64,000 nucleotides of DNA. It comes from Mycobacterium intermedium. Its GTDB lineage: Bacteria; Actinomycetota; Actinomycetes; Mycobacteriales; Mycobacteriaceae. A model generated the notes under the pieces. That model worked only from the letters and a program-made list of their open reading frames with translations, had not been told where the DNA came from and searched no databases. This document shows, in pieces, positions 53,296 through 62,032 of this stretch (positions are counted from its first letter, which is position 1; every line of letters begins with the position of its first letter). The translations under genes were made by a program, and so were the position numbers. Location: contig NZ_MVHT01000022.1 in NCBI RefSeq assembly GCF_002086275.1, forward strand, positions 1 to 64,000, read 5' to 3'.

Positions 53296-54102
53296 TCAGC
53301 CGCCGCCGAGCTTCTTGTAGAACGCTCCCACGATCGGTGACACGATGGCACGGGGGGCGTACCCGCTCGCCACCGACATCGCCTTCGATGTCAGTCCCGG
53401 AACCACACGCATCTTGTTGCGCTCCAAGGCATCCAGCGACACCTGGGCGGTGTGCTCGGTCGAAATCCACAGGAAATCCGGCACCAGTTTCTCGACCAGC
53501 GACCGTTCGTCGCCTTCGGGTAGATCGGTGCGCACCGGCCCCGGCGCAAGCAGTGTGACGTGCACTCCGTGCTTGCGCAGCTCGCCGCGCAGCGATTCGC
53601 TGAAGGTGTTGGCAAATGCCTTGCTGGCGGCGTAGGTGGCGTTGTAGGGGATTGGCGAATTGCCCGCTGCCGAACCGGAAATCAGGATGCCGCCGGCTTT
53701 GCGTTCCACCATGCCCGGTAGCACCGCCAACGTAAGATCATGCACGCCAAGGACGTTCAGTTGTACCTGGGCCTTCTCGCCGGCCGGGTCGAGGTCGGCG
53801 ACCGCGCCGAACGTCGCCGTACCCGCGTTGGCGCACAAAATCGAGATCGGCCGGCTGGCGAGTTCGTCGGCGAGCTGGCCGCGTTCGGTGGGGTTGGCCA
53901 GGTCGGCCGGACGCACTTCGACGGCGACCCGATACTTGTCGACCAGCCGGGCCGCGAGCTTCGTGAGCAGGTCTTCGCGTCGTGCGGTGATGATCAGGCT
54001 GTGCCCCCGCGCGGCGAGTTCGGTCGCCAGCGCTTCGCCGATATTCTGCGAGGCGCCGGTGACAACGGCACGTGCGTCGGGGCTGGGCGCGGGTATCGGC
54101 AT
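53296..54102 (-). CDS. cmrA: Mycolate reductase (SDR family)
   Basis: A 268-residue SDR following M. tuberculosis Rv2509 (CmrA) closely across its length. CmrA reduces the beta-keto group of the newly condensed mycolate, the last step in mycolic acid synthesis. The TGASQNIGEA motif is at 15-24, NAG in LCANAGTATFG, active-site Ser/Tyr/Lys in SGSAAGNSPIPYNATYAASKAF. The ATG at 54102 gives the family start MPIPAPSPDARAVV; an open extension to 54321 is not homologous. It converges on the HerA-like gene with 7 bases between. Confidence 0.95.
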   Translation of the reverse strand: MPIPAPSPDARAVVTGASQNIGEALATELAARGHSLIITARREDLLTKLAARLVDKYRVAVEVRPADLANPTERGQLADELASRPISILCANAGTATFGAVADLDPAGEKAQVQLNVLGVHDLTLAVLPGMVERKAGGILISGSAAGNSPIPYNATYAASKAFANTFSESLRGELRKHGVHVTLLAPGPVRTDLPEGDERSLVEKLVPDFLWISTEHTAQVSLDALERNKMRVVPGLTSKAMSVASGYAPRAIVSPIVGAFYKKLGGG

Positions 54103-54159
54103 GACGACGATCGTAACCAGGGCGCAGCGGGTCGCCGTCAGAGCCAATAGGCTCTGGGC

Positions 54160-55569
54160 ATGAGTCATCGGGGGTCGGGGTCGGAAGAAGACCACCACGA
54201 TGGCGTGAATACGGATAGCGGGAGCCTGCAATCCACCGAGCCGGAAAATCCGCGGCAGAGCCAACCAGCCAAACCGCCGCGCTCCCGGGTAGCGGCGTGG
54301 GCCATTTGGGACGCCGGTCAAACCGGTCTGAGCGCGATCACGGCAACCTTCGTCTTCTCCGTCTACCTGACCACCAGCGTCGGAGAGGGCACCCCTCTTG
54401 GCGCGACACCGGTCAGCTGGCTGGCACGCAGCGCAGCGGCGGCGGGTATCACGATCGCGCTACTGGCACCGCTGCTCGGCGTGTGGGTCGAGTCACCGCA
54501 CCGGCGCCGGGTGGCTTTGGCCCTGCTGACCACCACGTCGGCGGTGCTGACCTGCTCGATGGCGCTGATCCGTGACGAACCCGGTTACTTTTTCGCCGGG
54601 CTGGTGCTGCTGGCTGCGACTTCGGCCAGCGGCGACCTGGCCAGCGTCCCGTACAACGCGATGCTGCGTCAGTTGTCGACGCCGGAAACCACCGGCCGAG
54701 TATCTGGCTTGGGCTGGGCCGCGGGCTATTCGGGCAGCGCCCTGATGCTCATTTGGGTCTACCTCGGGTTCATGAAGGGATCCGGTGACACCCGCGGGCT
54801 GTTGCATCTGCCCACCAACGACGGATGGAACGTACGCGGGGCGGTGCTGATGGCGGCCTGCTGGCTGGCGGTGATGGCGCTGCCGCTGCTGTTGGTTGCG
54901 CACCGACTGCCCGGCGCCGAGGTGCGGGTTCCGCCACCGGCCAACGTGTTCAGCGCGTACCGCAAGCTGTGGGCCGACATCACTGCCGAGTGGCACCGCG
55001 ACCGCAACCTGGTGTTTTTCCTGGTGGCGAGCGCGCTGTTCCGGGACGGGCTGGCCGCGATCTTCGGTCTCGGGATGGTGCTGGGTGTAAAGGTGTACGG
55101 CGTCGCCGAAGCCGACGTGCTGATCTTCGGTGTGGCCGCGCTGGTGGTGGCCGCACTGGGCGCGGTGGCCGGTGGCCTTGTCGATCACCGCGTCGGATCC
55201 AAACCGGTGATCGTCTTCTCCTTGACCGCCATCCTCGCTGCCGGACTGGCCATGTTGGTCCTATCGGGCCCGCTGACCTTCTGGGTGTGCGGATTGTCAC
55301 TTTGCCTGTTCATCGGCCCGTCACAGTCCGCGTCGCGTGCCCTGTTGCTGCGCATGGCCCAGCACGGCAAGGAGGGGGTGGCGTTCGGCCTGTACACGAT
55401 GACGGGCAAGGCGGTGTCGTTCCTGGCGCCGTGGCTGTTTTCGGTGTTCGTCGACCTGTTCAAAGCCGATCGGGCCGGCCTGGGCGGCATCATCCTGGTA
55501 CTGCTTGCGGGACTGCTGATAATGCTGACCGTGCGGGTGCCACCCGCGCACCGCGTGAACGTTCCCTGA
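54160..55569 (+). CDS. UMF1/MFS-family transporter, Rv2508c orthologue
   Basis: A 469-residue membrane protein with about twelve hydrophobic segments and a short acidic/polar N-terminal tail. The pattern RVAAWAIWDAGQTGLSAI and SGDLASVPYNAMLRQLSTPETTGRVSGLGWAAGYSG matches the UMF1 (Atg22-like) branch of MFS. Rv2508c is the expected neighbour of cmrA. It diverges from cmrA by about 57 bases. The transported compound is unknown; amino acids are a guess only. Confidence 0.85.
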   Translation: MSHRGSGSEEDHHDGVNTDSGSLQSTEPENPRQSQPAKPPRSRVAAWAIWDAGQTGLSAITATFVFSVYLTTSVGEGTPLGATPVSWLARSAAAAGITIALLAPLLGVWVESPHRRRVALALLTTTSAVLTCSMALIRDEPGYFFAGLVLLAATSASGDLASVPYNAMLRQLSTPETTGRVSGLGWAAGYSGSALMLIWVYLGFMKGSGDTRGLLHLPTNDGWNVRGAVLMAACWLAVMALPLLLVAHRLPGAEVRVPPPANVFSAYRKLWADITAEWHRDRNLVFFLVASALFRDGLAAIFGLGMVLGVKVYGVAEADVLIFGVAALVVAALGAVAGGLVDHRVGSKPVIVFSLTAILAAGLAMLVLSGPLTFWVCGLSLCLFIGPSQSASRALLLRMAQHGKEGVAFGLYTMTGKAVSFLAPWLFSVFVDLFKADRAGLGGIILVLLAGLLIMLTVRVPPAHRVNVP

Positions 55570-55582
55570 ACCCGGGCTTCGG

Positions 55583-56371
55583 TTAAGTCGGGGCGTCGCA
55601 GATGGTCAGGCCCACGCCGGTGCGCTGGCGCACCTGAACGCCGGCGACGGTGACCGAGCAGGTGACGTTGTGGCCGATGTTGATGATGGTGACGCTCGGA
55701 ATACGTTCCGACGACTGCGGCAGGCTGACCTCTTTGCGCCACGGCAACGCCACATTGAATTCGGTCTGGATGAGTTCGCCGGTGTCGAGGTACGAAACAC
55801 TGATGGCGCGGCCCTCGCCCGTCACGCTGTAGACAACGGTCTGCATGGCGCCCGGGACCGGCACCGCGGTGGTCGTGTCCGGGCTGCGGGGCGTCGTGGT
55901 CCGCGGTGTCCTGGTCGGTGTCCGCGTAATCGTCGGCGGCGGCGCATACGTCGAACTCGGGGCGGTCACCGGGGGCAGGGGCTCAACCGCTGTCTGTTCC
56001 TTGGCGGAGTCGTTGGCCACGATCAGCGCGATGACCAGCGCGACAACGAGCAGTACGGCTGCGCCGGCCACGACCCACAACCAGCGCGGCGTGGTCGGCG
56101 GTTCCGGCGGCGTGTTCGATCCGCCGGCAGCGAATTCGTCGTGCGCGGCGTGATCCTGCTGCCAGTACGGCGGCAATTGCCTGGTCTGATTCGATTCGCT
56201 GCCCGAGTACGTCCAGGTCGGAACGTAACTTCCATAGGTGGGTCCGTACGCCGCGGCTTGATCGGCGTATGCGGGATCGATGGGCGGCGAATAACGCGGA
56301 GCCTGCGAACCGGTCGGCCCGGACCCCGATGGAGGAGGAACATACCGGGGGGGCCGACGTGGATCGTTCAT
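55583..56371 (-). CDS. Proline-rich membrane protein with MmpS-like C-terminus, Rv2507 orthologue
   Basis: A 262-residue single-pass protein. The N-terminus is proline/tyrosine-rich (MNDPRRPPRYVPPPSGSG), followed by a membrane helix (WLWVVAGAAVLLVVALVIALIVAND) and a Thr/Pro-rich linker. The C-terminal domain VVYSVTGEGRAISVSYLDTGELIQTEF is MmpS-like beta. MmpS domains partner with MmpL transporters, but the nearest MmpL is 20 kb away. ATG 56371 follows GAGGTGGAC. It converges on the MFS gene with 13 bases between. Confidence 0.85.
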   Translation of the reverse strand: MNDPRRPPRYVPPPSGSGPTGSQAPRYSPPIDPAYADQAAAYGPTYGSYVPTWTYSGSESNQTRQLPPYWQQDHAAHDEFAAGGSNTPPEPPTTPRWLWVVAGAAVLLVVALVIALIVANDSAKEQTAVEPLPPVTAPSSTYAPPPTITRTPTRTPRTTTPRSPDTTTAVPVPGAMQTVVYSVTGEGRAISVSYLDTGELIQTEFNVALPWRKEVSLPQSSERIPSVTIINIGHNVTCSVTVAGVQVRQRTGVGLTICDAPT

Positions 56372-56454
56372 GTCCACCTCATGGGTTGCAGGTTACCTGC
56401 CGTGGCCGCTCAACCGGTCGAACGCGTGCGTCCCACGGGTCGTGAGCAGCGAAC

Positions 56455-57099
56455 CTACGGGGGGCTGACCGCAAGTGCGGCGACCGTCATTGCCTTCATG
56501 ACGGCGCGGGAACGCACCGCGCGGGACGGCTTGGCCTCCGCCGATTTCATGCTGTGCGGTGTGGAGTTCAGCAGCCCAAACACGGCGTGGGCCATCAGCC
56601 GGGCATCGGCCTCGGCCAGGTCAGGATGCGCGTCGCGCAGCACGCCGACCCAGACTTCCACGTACTGCCGCTGCGCCTTACGCACCTGGCGCTCTGCGGT
56701 CGCGGGCAAGTGAGCAAGATCTCGATCCTGGATCCGGATGAGGTCCGGTTCGCCCAACGCAAAGTCGAGATGGAATTCAATGAGGCCATCCAGCGCAGCG
56801 GCGGCGTCGGAGCTGTGAGTCTTGACGTTGCGGGCGCCGGCGAGCAGTCGGGCGCTGATCCCGACCAGCAATTCGACCAGCAGTGACTCCTTGTTGGGGA
56901 AGTGCCGGTAGATGGCCGGGCCGCTGACTCCGGCGGCCGCGCCGATGTCCTCTAGGCGCACCGCCAAGAAACCCCGCTCGGCGAACAACCGCTCCGCGGC
57001 CGACAGCAGTTGCAGGCGCCGGTCGGACTTCAACTGGCTGCGACGATTTGGGGCCTCGGGCTGCCCTGCCGGTTCGTCCGGTAAGGAGGACGCTGCCAT
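56455..57099 (-). CDS. TetR-family regulator, Rv2506 orthologue
   Basis: A 214-residue TetR regulator. The HTH is DRRLQLLSAAERLFAERGFLAVRLEDIGAAAGVSGPAIYRHFPNKESLL. It has the place of Rv2506 beside fadD35. ATG 57097-57099 follows GGAGGCCGGC. It is divergent from the fadD35 operon. The palindromes at 57159-57178 and, in front of scoA, at 58899-58918 have the same sequence pattern and are its probable operators. It may sense an acyl-CoA from the pathway. Gene autoregulation is likely because a weaker copy of the palindrome (57134-57153) lies nearer its own start. Confidence 0.92.
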   Translation of the reverse strand: MAASSLPDEPAGQPEAPNRRSQLKSDRRLQLLSAAERLFAERGFLAVRLEDIGAAAGVSGPAIYRHFPNKESLLVELLVGISARLLAGARNVKTHSSDAAAALDGLIEFHLDFALGEPDLIRIQDRDLAHLPATAERQVRKAQRQYVEVWVGVLRDAHPDLAEADARLMAHAVFGLLNSTPHSMKSAEAKPSRAVRSRAVMKAMTVAALAVSPP

Positions 57100-57115
57100 G
57101 CCGGCCTCCGTACGC

Positions 57116-57123
57116 AACTAGTT
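57116..57123. promoter_or_regulatory. AACTAGTT core before TetR gene
   Basis: This 8-base perfect palindrome is 17 bases upstream of the tetR start. The same core occurs in the palindrome before another TetR gene (31611-31618). It could be a short operator or a chance match. Confidence 0.3.
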
Positions 57124-57158
57124 CTGGACACTTCGGTTAATCGTCACTAACGTATCAT

Positions 57159-57178
57159 GAGTTATTCGGTATTAACTC
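57159..57178. promoter_or_regulatory. TetR-type operator in front of fadD35
   Basis: GAGTTATT-CGGT-ATTAACTC has 7 of 8 arm positions matching. It lies 25 bases before the fadD35 GTG. The same arrangement AGTTAAT-N4-ATTAACT is in front of scoA at 58899-58918. A weaker copy, CGGTTAAT-N4-ACTAACGT, is at 57134-57153, 25 bases away. Confidence 0.75.
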
Positions 57179-57203
57179 GAATTTGTCGTCTGGCGGAGGA
57201 GCC

Positions 57204-58847
57204 GTGGCAGCCACCGAGGCCGCAGGTCGCGATCCGCTGTCCTATGACCGCGGCGACGGCACGCCCCCGTTGCTCGAGACGACCATTGGCGTCAATCTCG
57301 CAGCGACAGTTGACAAGTGGCCGCAGCATGACGCGCTCGTCGACGTCCGTGCGGGGCGCCGGTGGACCTATGCGGAATTCCTAACCGACGTGCGCCGGCT
57401 CGCGACGGGGTTGGCGCGCGCCGGCATCGGGGAGGGTGACCGGGTCGGCATCTGGGCGCCGAACCGGTGGGAATGGGTGCTCGTTCAATATGCGACGGCA
57501 GAGATCGGCGCCATCCTGGTGACCATCAATCCCGCCTACCGGGCACGCGAATTGGCCTATGCGTTAACGCAATCCGGGGTGGCGATCGTGATAGCGGCCT
57601 CGGGTTTCCGGGATGCGGATTATTCGGCGATGCTGGCCGAGGTGGCCCCCACGTGCCCCGACCTGCGCGACGTGGTGCTCCTGGAAAGCGGCCGGTGGGA
57701 CGAGCTGACCGGCGCGGCGCCCGACGTGGAGGTGTTGCAGCGGGCCGCGACAACGCTGGCCAACACCGGTCCGGTGAACATCCAATACACTTCCGGCACA
57801 ACGGGATTCCCGAAGGGCGTCACGCTCACCCACCGCAACATCCTGAACAATGGTTATCTGGTGGGAGAACTGCTCGGCTATACCGCCGATGATCGAATCT
57901 GCATCCCGGTGCCGTTCTACCACTGCTTCGGGATGGTCATGGGCAATCTGGCGGCCACCAGTCACGGCGCCTGCATGGTGATTCCCGGGCCCGGTTTTGA
58001 ACCCGCCGCCACCTTGCACGCGGTGCAGGCCGAACGCTGCACCAGTCTGTACGGCGTGCCGACGATGTTCATCGCCGAACTCGGTCTGCCCGATTTCGAC
58101 GACTACGACCTCAGCAGCCTGCGCACCGGGATCATGGCGGGGGCGCCCTGTCCCATCGAGGTGATGCGCAAGGTCATCGACCATATGCACATGCCAGGCA
58201 TCTCAATTTGCTACGGGATGACCGAGACATCCCCCGTCAGCACCCAGACGCGCAGCGACGATTCGCTGGAGCGGCGCGTCGGCACCGTCGGTCGGGTGGG
58301 ACCGCATCTGGAAATCAAGGTGGTGGACCCGATCACGGGCCAGACCGTGCCCCGCGGCGTCGCCGGCGAATTCTGCACCCGGGGCTACTCGGTGATGCGT
58401 GGCTATTGGAACGACCCGAATAAGACCGCCGAGGTGATCGATGCCGACGGCTATATGCACACCGGTGACCTGGCGGAGATGGACGTGGACGGCTACGTCA
58501 AGATCACCGGGCGCATCAAAGACATCGTCATGCGCGGCGGCGAGAACATCTCTCCGCGCGAGATCGAGGAGTTCCTGTACACCCACCCGGACATCGTGGA
58601 CGGTCAGGTCATCGGGGTCCCGGACGAGAAGTACGGCGAGGAGCTGATGGCGGTGGTCATCCTGCGGGAGGGCGCGCCGGAACTGACCGCGGAGCGCCTG
58701 CGCGAGTTCTGTATGGGCCGCATCGCCAGGTTCAAGATCCCGCGTTACGTGTGGATCGTGGACGAGTTTCCAATGACGGTCACCGGAAAGGTGCGCAAGG
58801 TGGAACTGCGGCAGCGCGCGATCGACCACCTGCGGGGTGCAGAGTGA
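57204..58847 (+). CDS. fadD35: Fatty-acid-CoA ligase FadD35
   Basis: A 547-residue AMP-binding acyl-CoA synthetase. The ATP motif [17 protein letters not shown]-like [12 protein letters not shown], and the [22 protein letters not shown] adenylate-hinge motif are intact, and the catalytic lysine lies in [11 protein letters not shown]. Length equals that of M. tuberculosis FadD35 (547). It activates a carboxylate as the CoA thioester in the same regulon as scoA/B and accA1/D1. GTG 57204 is preceded by GGAGGAGCC; TTG 57183 is an unlikely earlier start. A TetR-type palindrome overlaps its promoter. Confidence 0.94.
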   Translation: MAATEAAGRDPLSYDRGDGTPPLLETTIGVNLAATVDKWPQHDALVDVRAGRRWTYAEFLTDVRRLATGLARAGIGEGDRVGIWAPNRWEWVLVQYATAEIGAILVTINPAYRARELAYALTQSGVAIVIAASGFRDADYSAMLAEVAPTCPDLRDVVLLESGRWDELTGAAPDVEVLQRAATTLANTGPVNIQYTSGTTGFPKGVTLTHRNILNNGYLVGELLGYTADDRICIPVPFYHCFGMVMGNLAATSHGACMVIPGPGFEPAATLHAVQAERCTSLYGVPTMFIAELGLPDFDDYDLSSLRTGIMAGAPCPIEVMRKVIDHMHMPGISICYGMTETSPVSTQTRSDDSLERRVGTVGRVGPHLEIKVVDPITGQTVPRGVAGEFCTRGYSVMRGYWNDPNKTAEVIDADGYMHTGDLAEMDVDGYVKITGRIKDIVMRGGENISPREIEEFLYTHPDIVDGQVIGVPDEKYGEELMAVVILREGAPELTAERLREFCMGRIARFKIPRYVWIVDEFPMTVTGKVRKVELRQRAIDHLRGAE

Positions 58848-58898
58848 CCGGGGCGTCCCTGGACGGTTCGCAAGGGTAATGGTATTCTCGGCGCCAGC

Positions 58899-58918
58899 CA
58901 GTTAATGATTATTAACTG
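58899..58918. promoter_or_regulatory. TetR-type operator in front of scoA
   Basis: CAGTTAAT-GATT-ATTAACTG is a perfect 8-bp inverted repeat with a four-base spacer, 39 bases upstream of the scoA ATG. It matches the palindrome before fadD35. The presence indicates that scoA has its own controlled promoter inside the cluster. Confidence 0.8.
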
Positions 58919-58957
58919 AGATTCGGGCCCCCGGGACGACGAGGAGACGCTGCGGTC

Positions 58958-59704
58958 ATGGACAAGGTAGTGGCTACTGCGGCGGAGGCGGTTGCGGACA
59001 TCACCGACGGGTCGTCTTTGGCGGTGGGGGGATTCGGGCTGTGCGGCATTCCCGAAGCGTTGATCGCGGCAGTGGCCGACCTCGGGGTCACCGACCTGGA
59101 GACCGTGTCGAACAACTGTGGTGTCGACGACATTGGGCTGGGAGTGCTGTTGCTGCACAAGCGCATTCGCCGGACGGTGTCCTCCTACGTGGGGGAGAAC
59201 AAGGAGTTCGCGCGGCAGTTCCTGTCGGGCGAGCTCGAGGTGGAGCTGACGCCGCAGGGCACGCTGGCGGAGCGCCTTCGCGCCGGTGGAATGGGCATAC
59301 CCGCGTTCTACACCCCGGCCGGAGTGGGGACCCAGATCGCCGATGGGGGACTGCCGTGGCGCTATGACGCGTCGGGGGAAGTTGCGGTGGTATCGCCGCC
59401 CAAGGAGACGCGCGAGTTCGACGGTGTCACCTACGTACTGGAGCGCGCGATTCGTACCGACTTCGCGCTCGTGCACGCCTGGAAGGGCGATCGGCACGGC
59501 AACCTGGTGTACCGCTACGCCGCGAACAACTTCAATGCGGAGTGTGCTGCCGCGGGCAGGATCACCATCGCCGAGGTCGAACATCTCGTGGAGCCGGGGG
59601 AGATCGACCCCGCGACGGTGCACACGCCCGGCATTTTCGTGCAACGGGTCGTCCATGTGCCAAATCCCACCAAGCACATCGAGAAGGAAACCGTGCGCTC
59701 ATGA
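58958..59704 (+). CDS. scoA: Succinyl-CoA:3-oxoacid CoA-transferase, alpha subunit
   Basis: A 248-residue family I CoA-transferase alpha subunit, the same length as M. tuberculosis ScoA. The glycine motif [10 protein letters not shown] (24-33) marks the CoA-binding loop, and the lower half carries [18 protein letters not shown]. With ScoB it moves CoA between succinate and acetoacetate or a similar 3-oxoacid, in ketone-body or leucine breakdown. ATG 58958 has GAGGAG in front. It ends 97 bases before scoB, a gap filled by a large inverted repeat, which is unusual for subunits of one enzyme. Confidence 0.95.
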   Translation: MDKVVATAAEAVADITDGSSLAVGGFGLCGIPEALIAAVADLGVTDLETVSNNCGVDDIGLGVLLLHKRIRRTVSSYVGENKEFARQFLSGELEVELTPQGTLAERLRAGGMGIPAFYTPAGVGTQIADGGLPWRYDASGEVAVVSPPKETREFDGVTYVLERAIRTDFALVHAWKGDRHGNLVYRYAANNFNAECAAAGRITIAEVEHLVEPGEIDPATVHTPGIFVQRVVHVPNPTKHIEKETVRS

Positions 59705-59717
59705 TTTCTCTATTCGC

Positions 59718-59773
59718 CGAGCGTCACGCCAGAGTGACGTCGGGCGCCGCGCGTCACTCTGGCGTGACGCTCG
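59718..59773. repeat. 22-bp perfect inverted repeat between scoA and scoB
   Basis: The arm CGAGCGTCACGCCAGAGTGA (plus CG) at 59718-59739 and its exact complement CGTCACTCTGGCGTGACGCT (plus CG) at 59752-59773 flank a 12-base GC-rich loop. RNA from it would form a very stable hairpin between two cotranscribed genes. It could be an intra-operon attenuator or RNase site, or a copy of a dispersed palindromic element. It starts with (G)CGAGC like the hairpin after acpS. Confidence 0.9.
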
Positions 59774-59801
59774 CCAGCGCAGCAACCGGGAGGGGCGCCT
59801 G

Positions 59802-60449
59802 ATGGCCTGGACCAGAGACCAGATGGCCGCACGCGTGGCGGCGGACTTCGAGGACGGGCAGTACGTCAACCTGGGCATCGGTATCCCGACCCTGATTCCC
59901 AATCACATCCCCGAAGGCGTACACGTCGTGCTGCATTCGGAGAACGGCATCCTGGGGGTGGGGCCCTATCCCCGGCGCGAAGATGTCGACGCGGATCTGA
60001 TCAATGCGGGCAAGGAAACCGTCACCGTGCAGCCGGGGGCCGCGTTCTTCAGCTCGTCGGCTTCCTTCGGCATCATCCGCGGCGGGCACCTGGACGTGGC
60101 AGTGCTTGGCGCCATGCAGGTTTCGGTCACCGGAGACCTGGCCAACTGGGTGATCCCCGGCAAGATGGTCAAGGGCATGGGCGGAGCAATGGACCTGGTA
60201 CACGGGGCCCGCAAGGTCATCGTGGTGATGGATCATGCCGCCAAGGACGGCAGCCCGAAAATCCTGGAACGCTGCACGCTGCCGTTGACCGGCGTGGGGT
60301 GCGTCAACCGGATCGTCACCGAGCTGGCGGTGATCGACGTCCGCGACGACGGCTTGCACCTGGTGGAAACCGCGCCGGACGTGTCGGTCGAGGAGGTGGT
60401 TGCGAAAACGCAACCTCCCCTTGCGGTTTCGGATTTGGCGTCCCGGTGA
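59802..60449 (+). CDS. scoB: Succinyl-CoA:3-oxoacid CoA-transferase, beta subunit
   Basis: A 215-residue family I CoA-transferase beta subunit. The catalytic glutamate lies in SENGILG (Glu47), which forms the gamma-glutamyl-CoA thioester, and [12 protein letters not shown] precedes it. ATG 59802 follows CGGGAGGGGCGCCTG. The stop overlaps the accD1 start (GTGA). With ScoA it forms the transferase. A frame open to 59286 upstream lies over scoA and is spurious. Confidence 0.95.
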   Translation: MAWTRDQMAARVAADFEDGQYVNLGIGIPTLIPNHIPEGVHVVLHSENGILGVGPYPRREDVDADLINAGKETVTVQPGAAFFSSSASFGIIRGGHLDVAVLGAMQVSVTGDLANWVIPGKMVKGMGGAMDLVHGARKVIVVMDHAAKDGSPKILERCTLPLTGVGCVNRIVTELAVIDVRDDGLHLVETAPDVSVEEVVAKTQPPLAVSDLASR

Positions 60450-62026
60450 CCGCGGTCGCCGCGCCGTCGTTCGCCGATCAGCACCGCGCGCTGGTGGCGC
60501 AACTCAACGAAAAGCTCGCCGCCGCAGCGCTCGGCGGCAACGAACGCGCCCGTGAACGCCACGTCAGCCGCGGCAAGCTGTTACCCCGCGAACGCGTGGA
60601 CCGCCTGCTGGATCCGGGCAGCCCGTTCCTCGAACTTGCACCGCTGGCCGCCAATGGCATGTACGGTGACGAATCTCCCGGCGCGGGGATCATCACCGGC
60701 ATAGGCCGGGTTTCCGGACGGGAATGCGTGATCGTCGCCAACGACGCGACGGTCAAGGGCGGCACCTACTACCCGATGACCGTCAAGAAGCACCTGCGCG
60801 CCCAGGAGGTGGCGCTGCAGAACCGGTTGCCGTGCATCTACCTGGTCGACTCCGGCGGCGCCTTCTTGCCGCGCCAAGACGAGGTGTTCCCCGACCGCGA
60901 ACACTTCGGGCGGATCTTCTACAACCAGGCGACGATGAGCGCCAAGGGCATCCCGCAGGTGGCGGCGGTGCTGGGTTCCTGCACCGCGGGCGGTGCCTAC
61001 GTGCCGGCGATGAGCGATGAAGCCGTCATCGTGCGCGAGCAAGGCACGATCTTCCTCGGCGGCCCACCCTTGGTGAAAGCCGCGACCGGCGAGATCGTCA
61101 CCGCCGAAGAGCTCGGTGGCGGCGACCTGCATTCGCGGGTATCCGGCGTCACCGACCACCTCGCCGAGGACGACGAGGATGCGCTGCGGATCGTCCGCGC
61201 GATCGCGGCCACCTTCGCCCCGCGGGAGCCCGCCCAGTGGGAGGTGATCCCGACGGTCGAGCCCAAACACCCGCAGACCGATCTGTACGACATCGTGCCG
61301 CCCGACCCCCGGGTGCCCTACGACGTACACGAGGTCATCGCCCGGTTGGTCGACGGCAGCCAATTCAGCGAATTCAAGGCGCTTTACGGCAAGACGCTGG
61401 TGACCGCGTTCGCGCACATCCACGGCCACCCGGTCGGGATCATCGCCAACAACGGCGTCCTGTTCGGCGAATCCGCGCTCAAGGGAGCGCATTTCATCGA
61501 GCTGTGCGACAAGCGCAAGATCCCGCTGCTGTTCCTGCAGAACATCGCCGGATTCATGGTCGGTCGCGACTACGAGGCCGCGGGCATCGCCAAGCACGGC
61601 GCCAAGATGGTCACGGCCGTGGCGTGCGCCCGGGTTCCCAAGCTGACCGTGGTGATCGGGGGATCGTATGGCGCTGGTAACTATTCGATGTGTGGGCGGG
61701 CGTATTCGCCCCGGTTCCTGTGGATGTGGCCCAACGCGCGGATTTCGGTGATGGGCGGCGAGCAGGCCGCGTCGGTGTTGGCCACCGTGCGCGGTGAACA
61801 ACTCAGCGCATCCGGCAAACCGTGGTCGCCCGAGGAAGAAGAGGCGTTCAAGGCGCCCATCCGCGAGCAGTACGAGGATCAGGGCAACCCGTATTACTCG
61901 ACCGCCCGGCTGTGGGATGACGGAATCATCGACCCTGCTGACACGAGAACCGTTGTTGGGCTTGCGCTTTCGGCGTGCGCACATGCCCCGCTGGAAGCGG
62001 TCTCCTACGGCGTCTTCCGGATGTGA
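60446..62026 (+). CDS. accD1: Acyl-CoA carboxylase beta subunit (carboxyltransferase)
   Basis: A 526-residue acyl-CoA carboxylase carboxyltransferase of the AccD1/methylcrotonyl-CoA type. It moves the carboxyl group from biotin on AccA1 to a short branched enoyl- or acyl-CoA. The crotonase-like N half contains the ACC-type motif [16 protein letters not shown] and [15 protein letters not shown]; the C half holds the second oxyanion-hole segment [19 protein letters not shown] 60446 overlaps the scoB stop. In M. tuberculosis AccA1-AccD1 is a methylcrotonyl-CoA carboxylase for leucine degradation, which fits scoA/B. No lesion seen. Confidence 0.95.
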   Translation: MTAVAAPSFADQHRALVAQLNEKLAAAALGGNERARERHVSRGKLLPRERVDRLLDPGSPFLELAPLAANGMYGDESPGAGIITGIGRVSGRECVIVANDATVKGGTYYPMTVKKHLRAQEVALQNRLPCIYLVDSGGAFLPRQDEVFPDREHFGRIFYNQATMSAKGIPQVAAVLGSCTAGGAYVPAMSDEAVIVREQGTIFLGGPPLVKAATGEIVTAEELGGGDLHSRVSGVTDHLAEDDEDALRIVRAIAATFAPREPAQWEVIPTVEPKHPQTDLYDIVPPDPRVPYDVHEVIARLVDGSQFSEFKALYGKTLVTAFAHIHGHPVGIIANNGVLFGESALKGAHFIELCDKRKIPLLFLQNIAGFMVGRDYEAAGIAKHGAKMVTAVACARVPKLTVVIGGSYGAGNYSMCGRAYSPRFLWMWPNARISVMGGEQAASVLATVRGEQLSASGKPWSPEEEEAFKAPIREQYEDQGNPYYSTARLWDDGIIDPADTRTVVGLALSACAHAPLEAVSYGVFRM

Positions 62027-62032
62027 GTCGCG

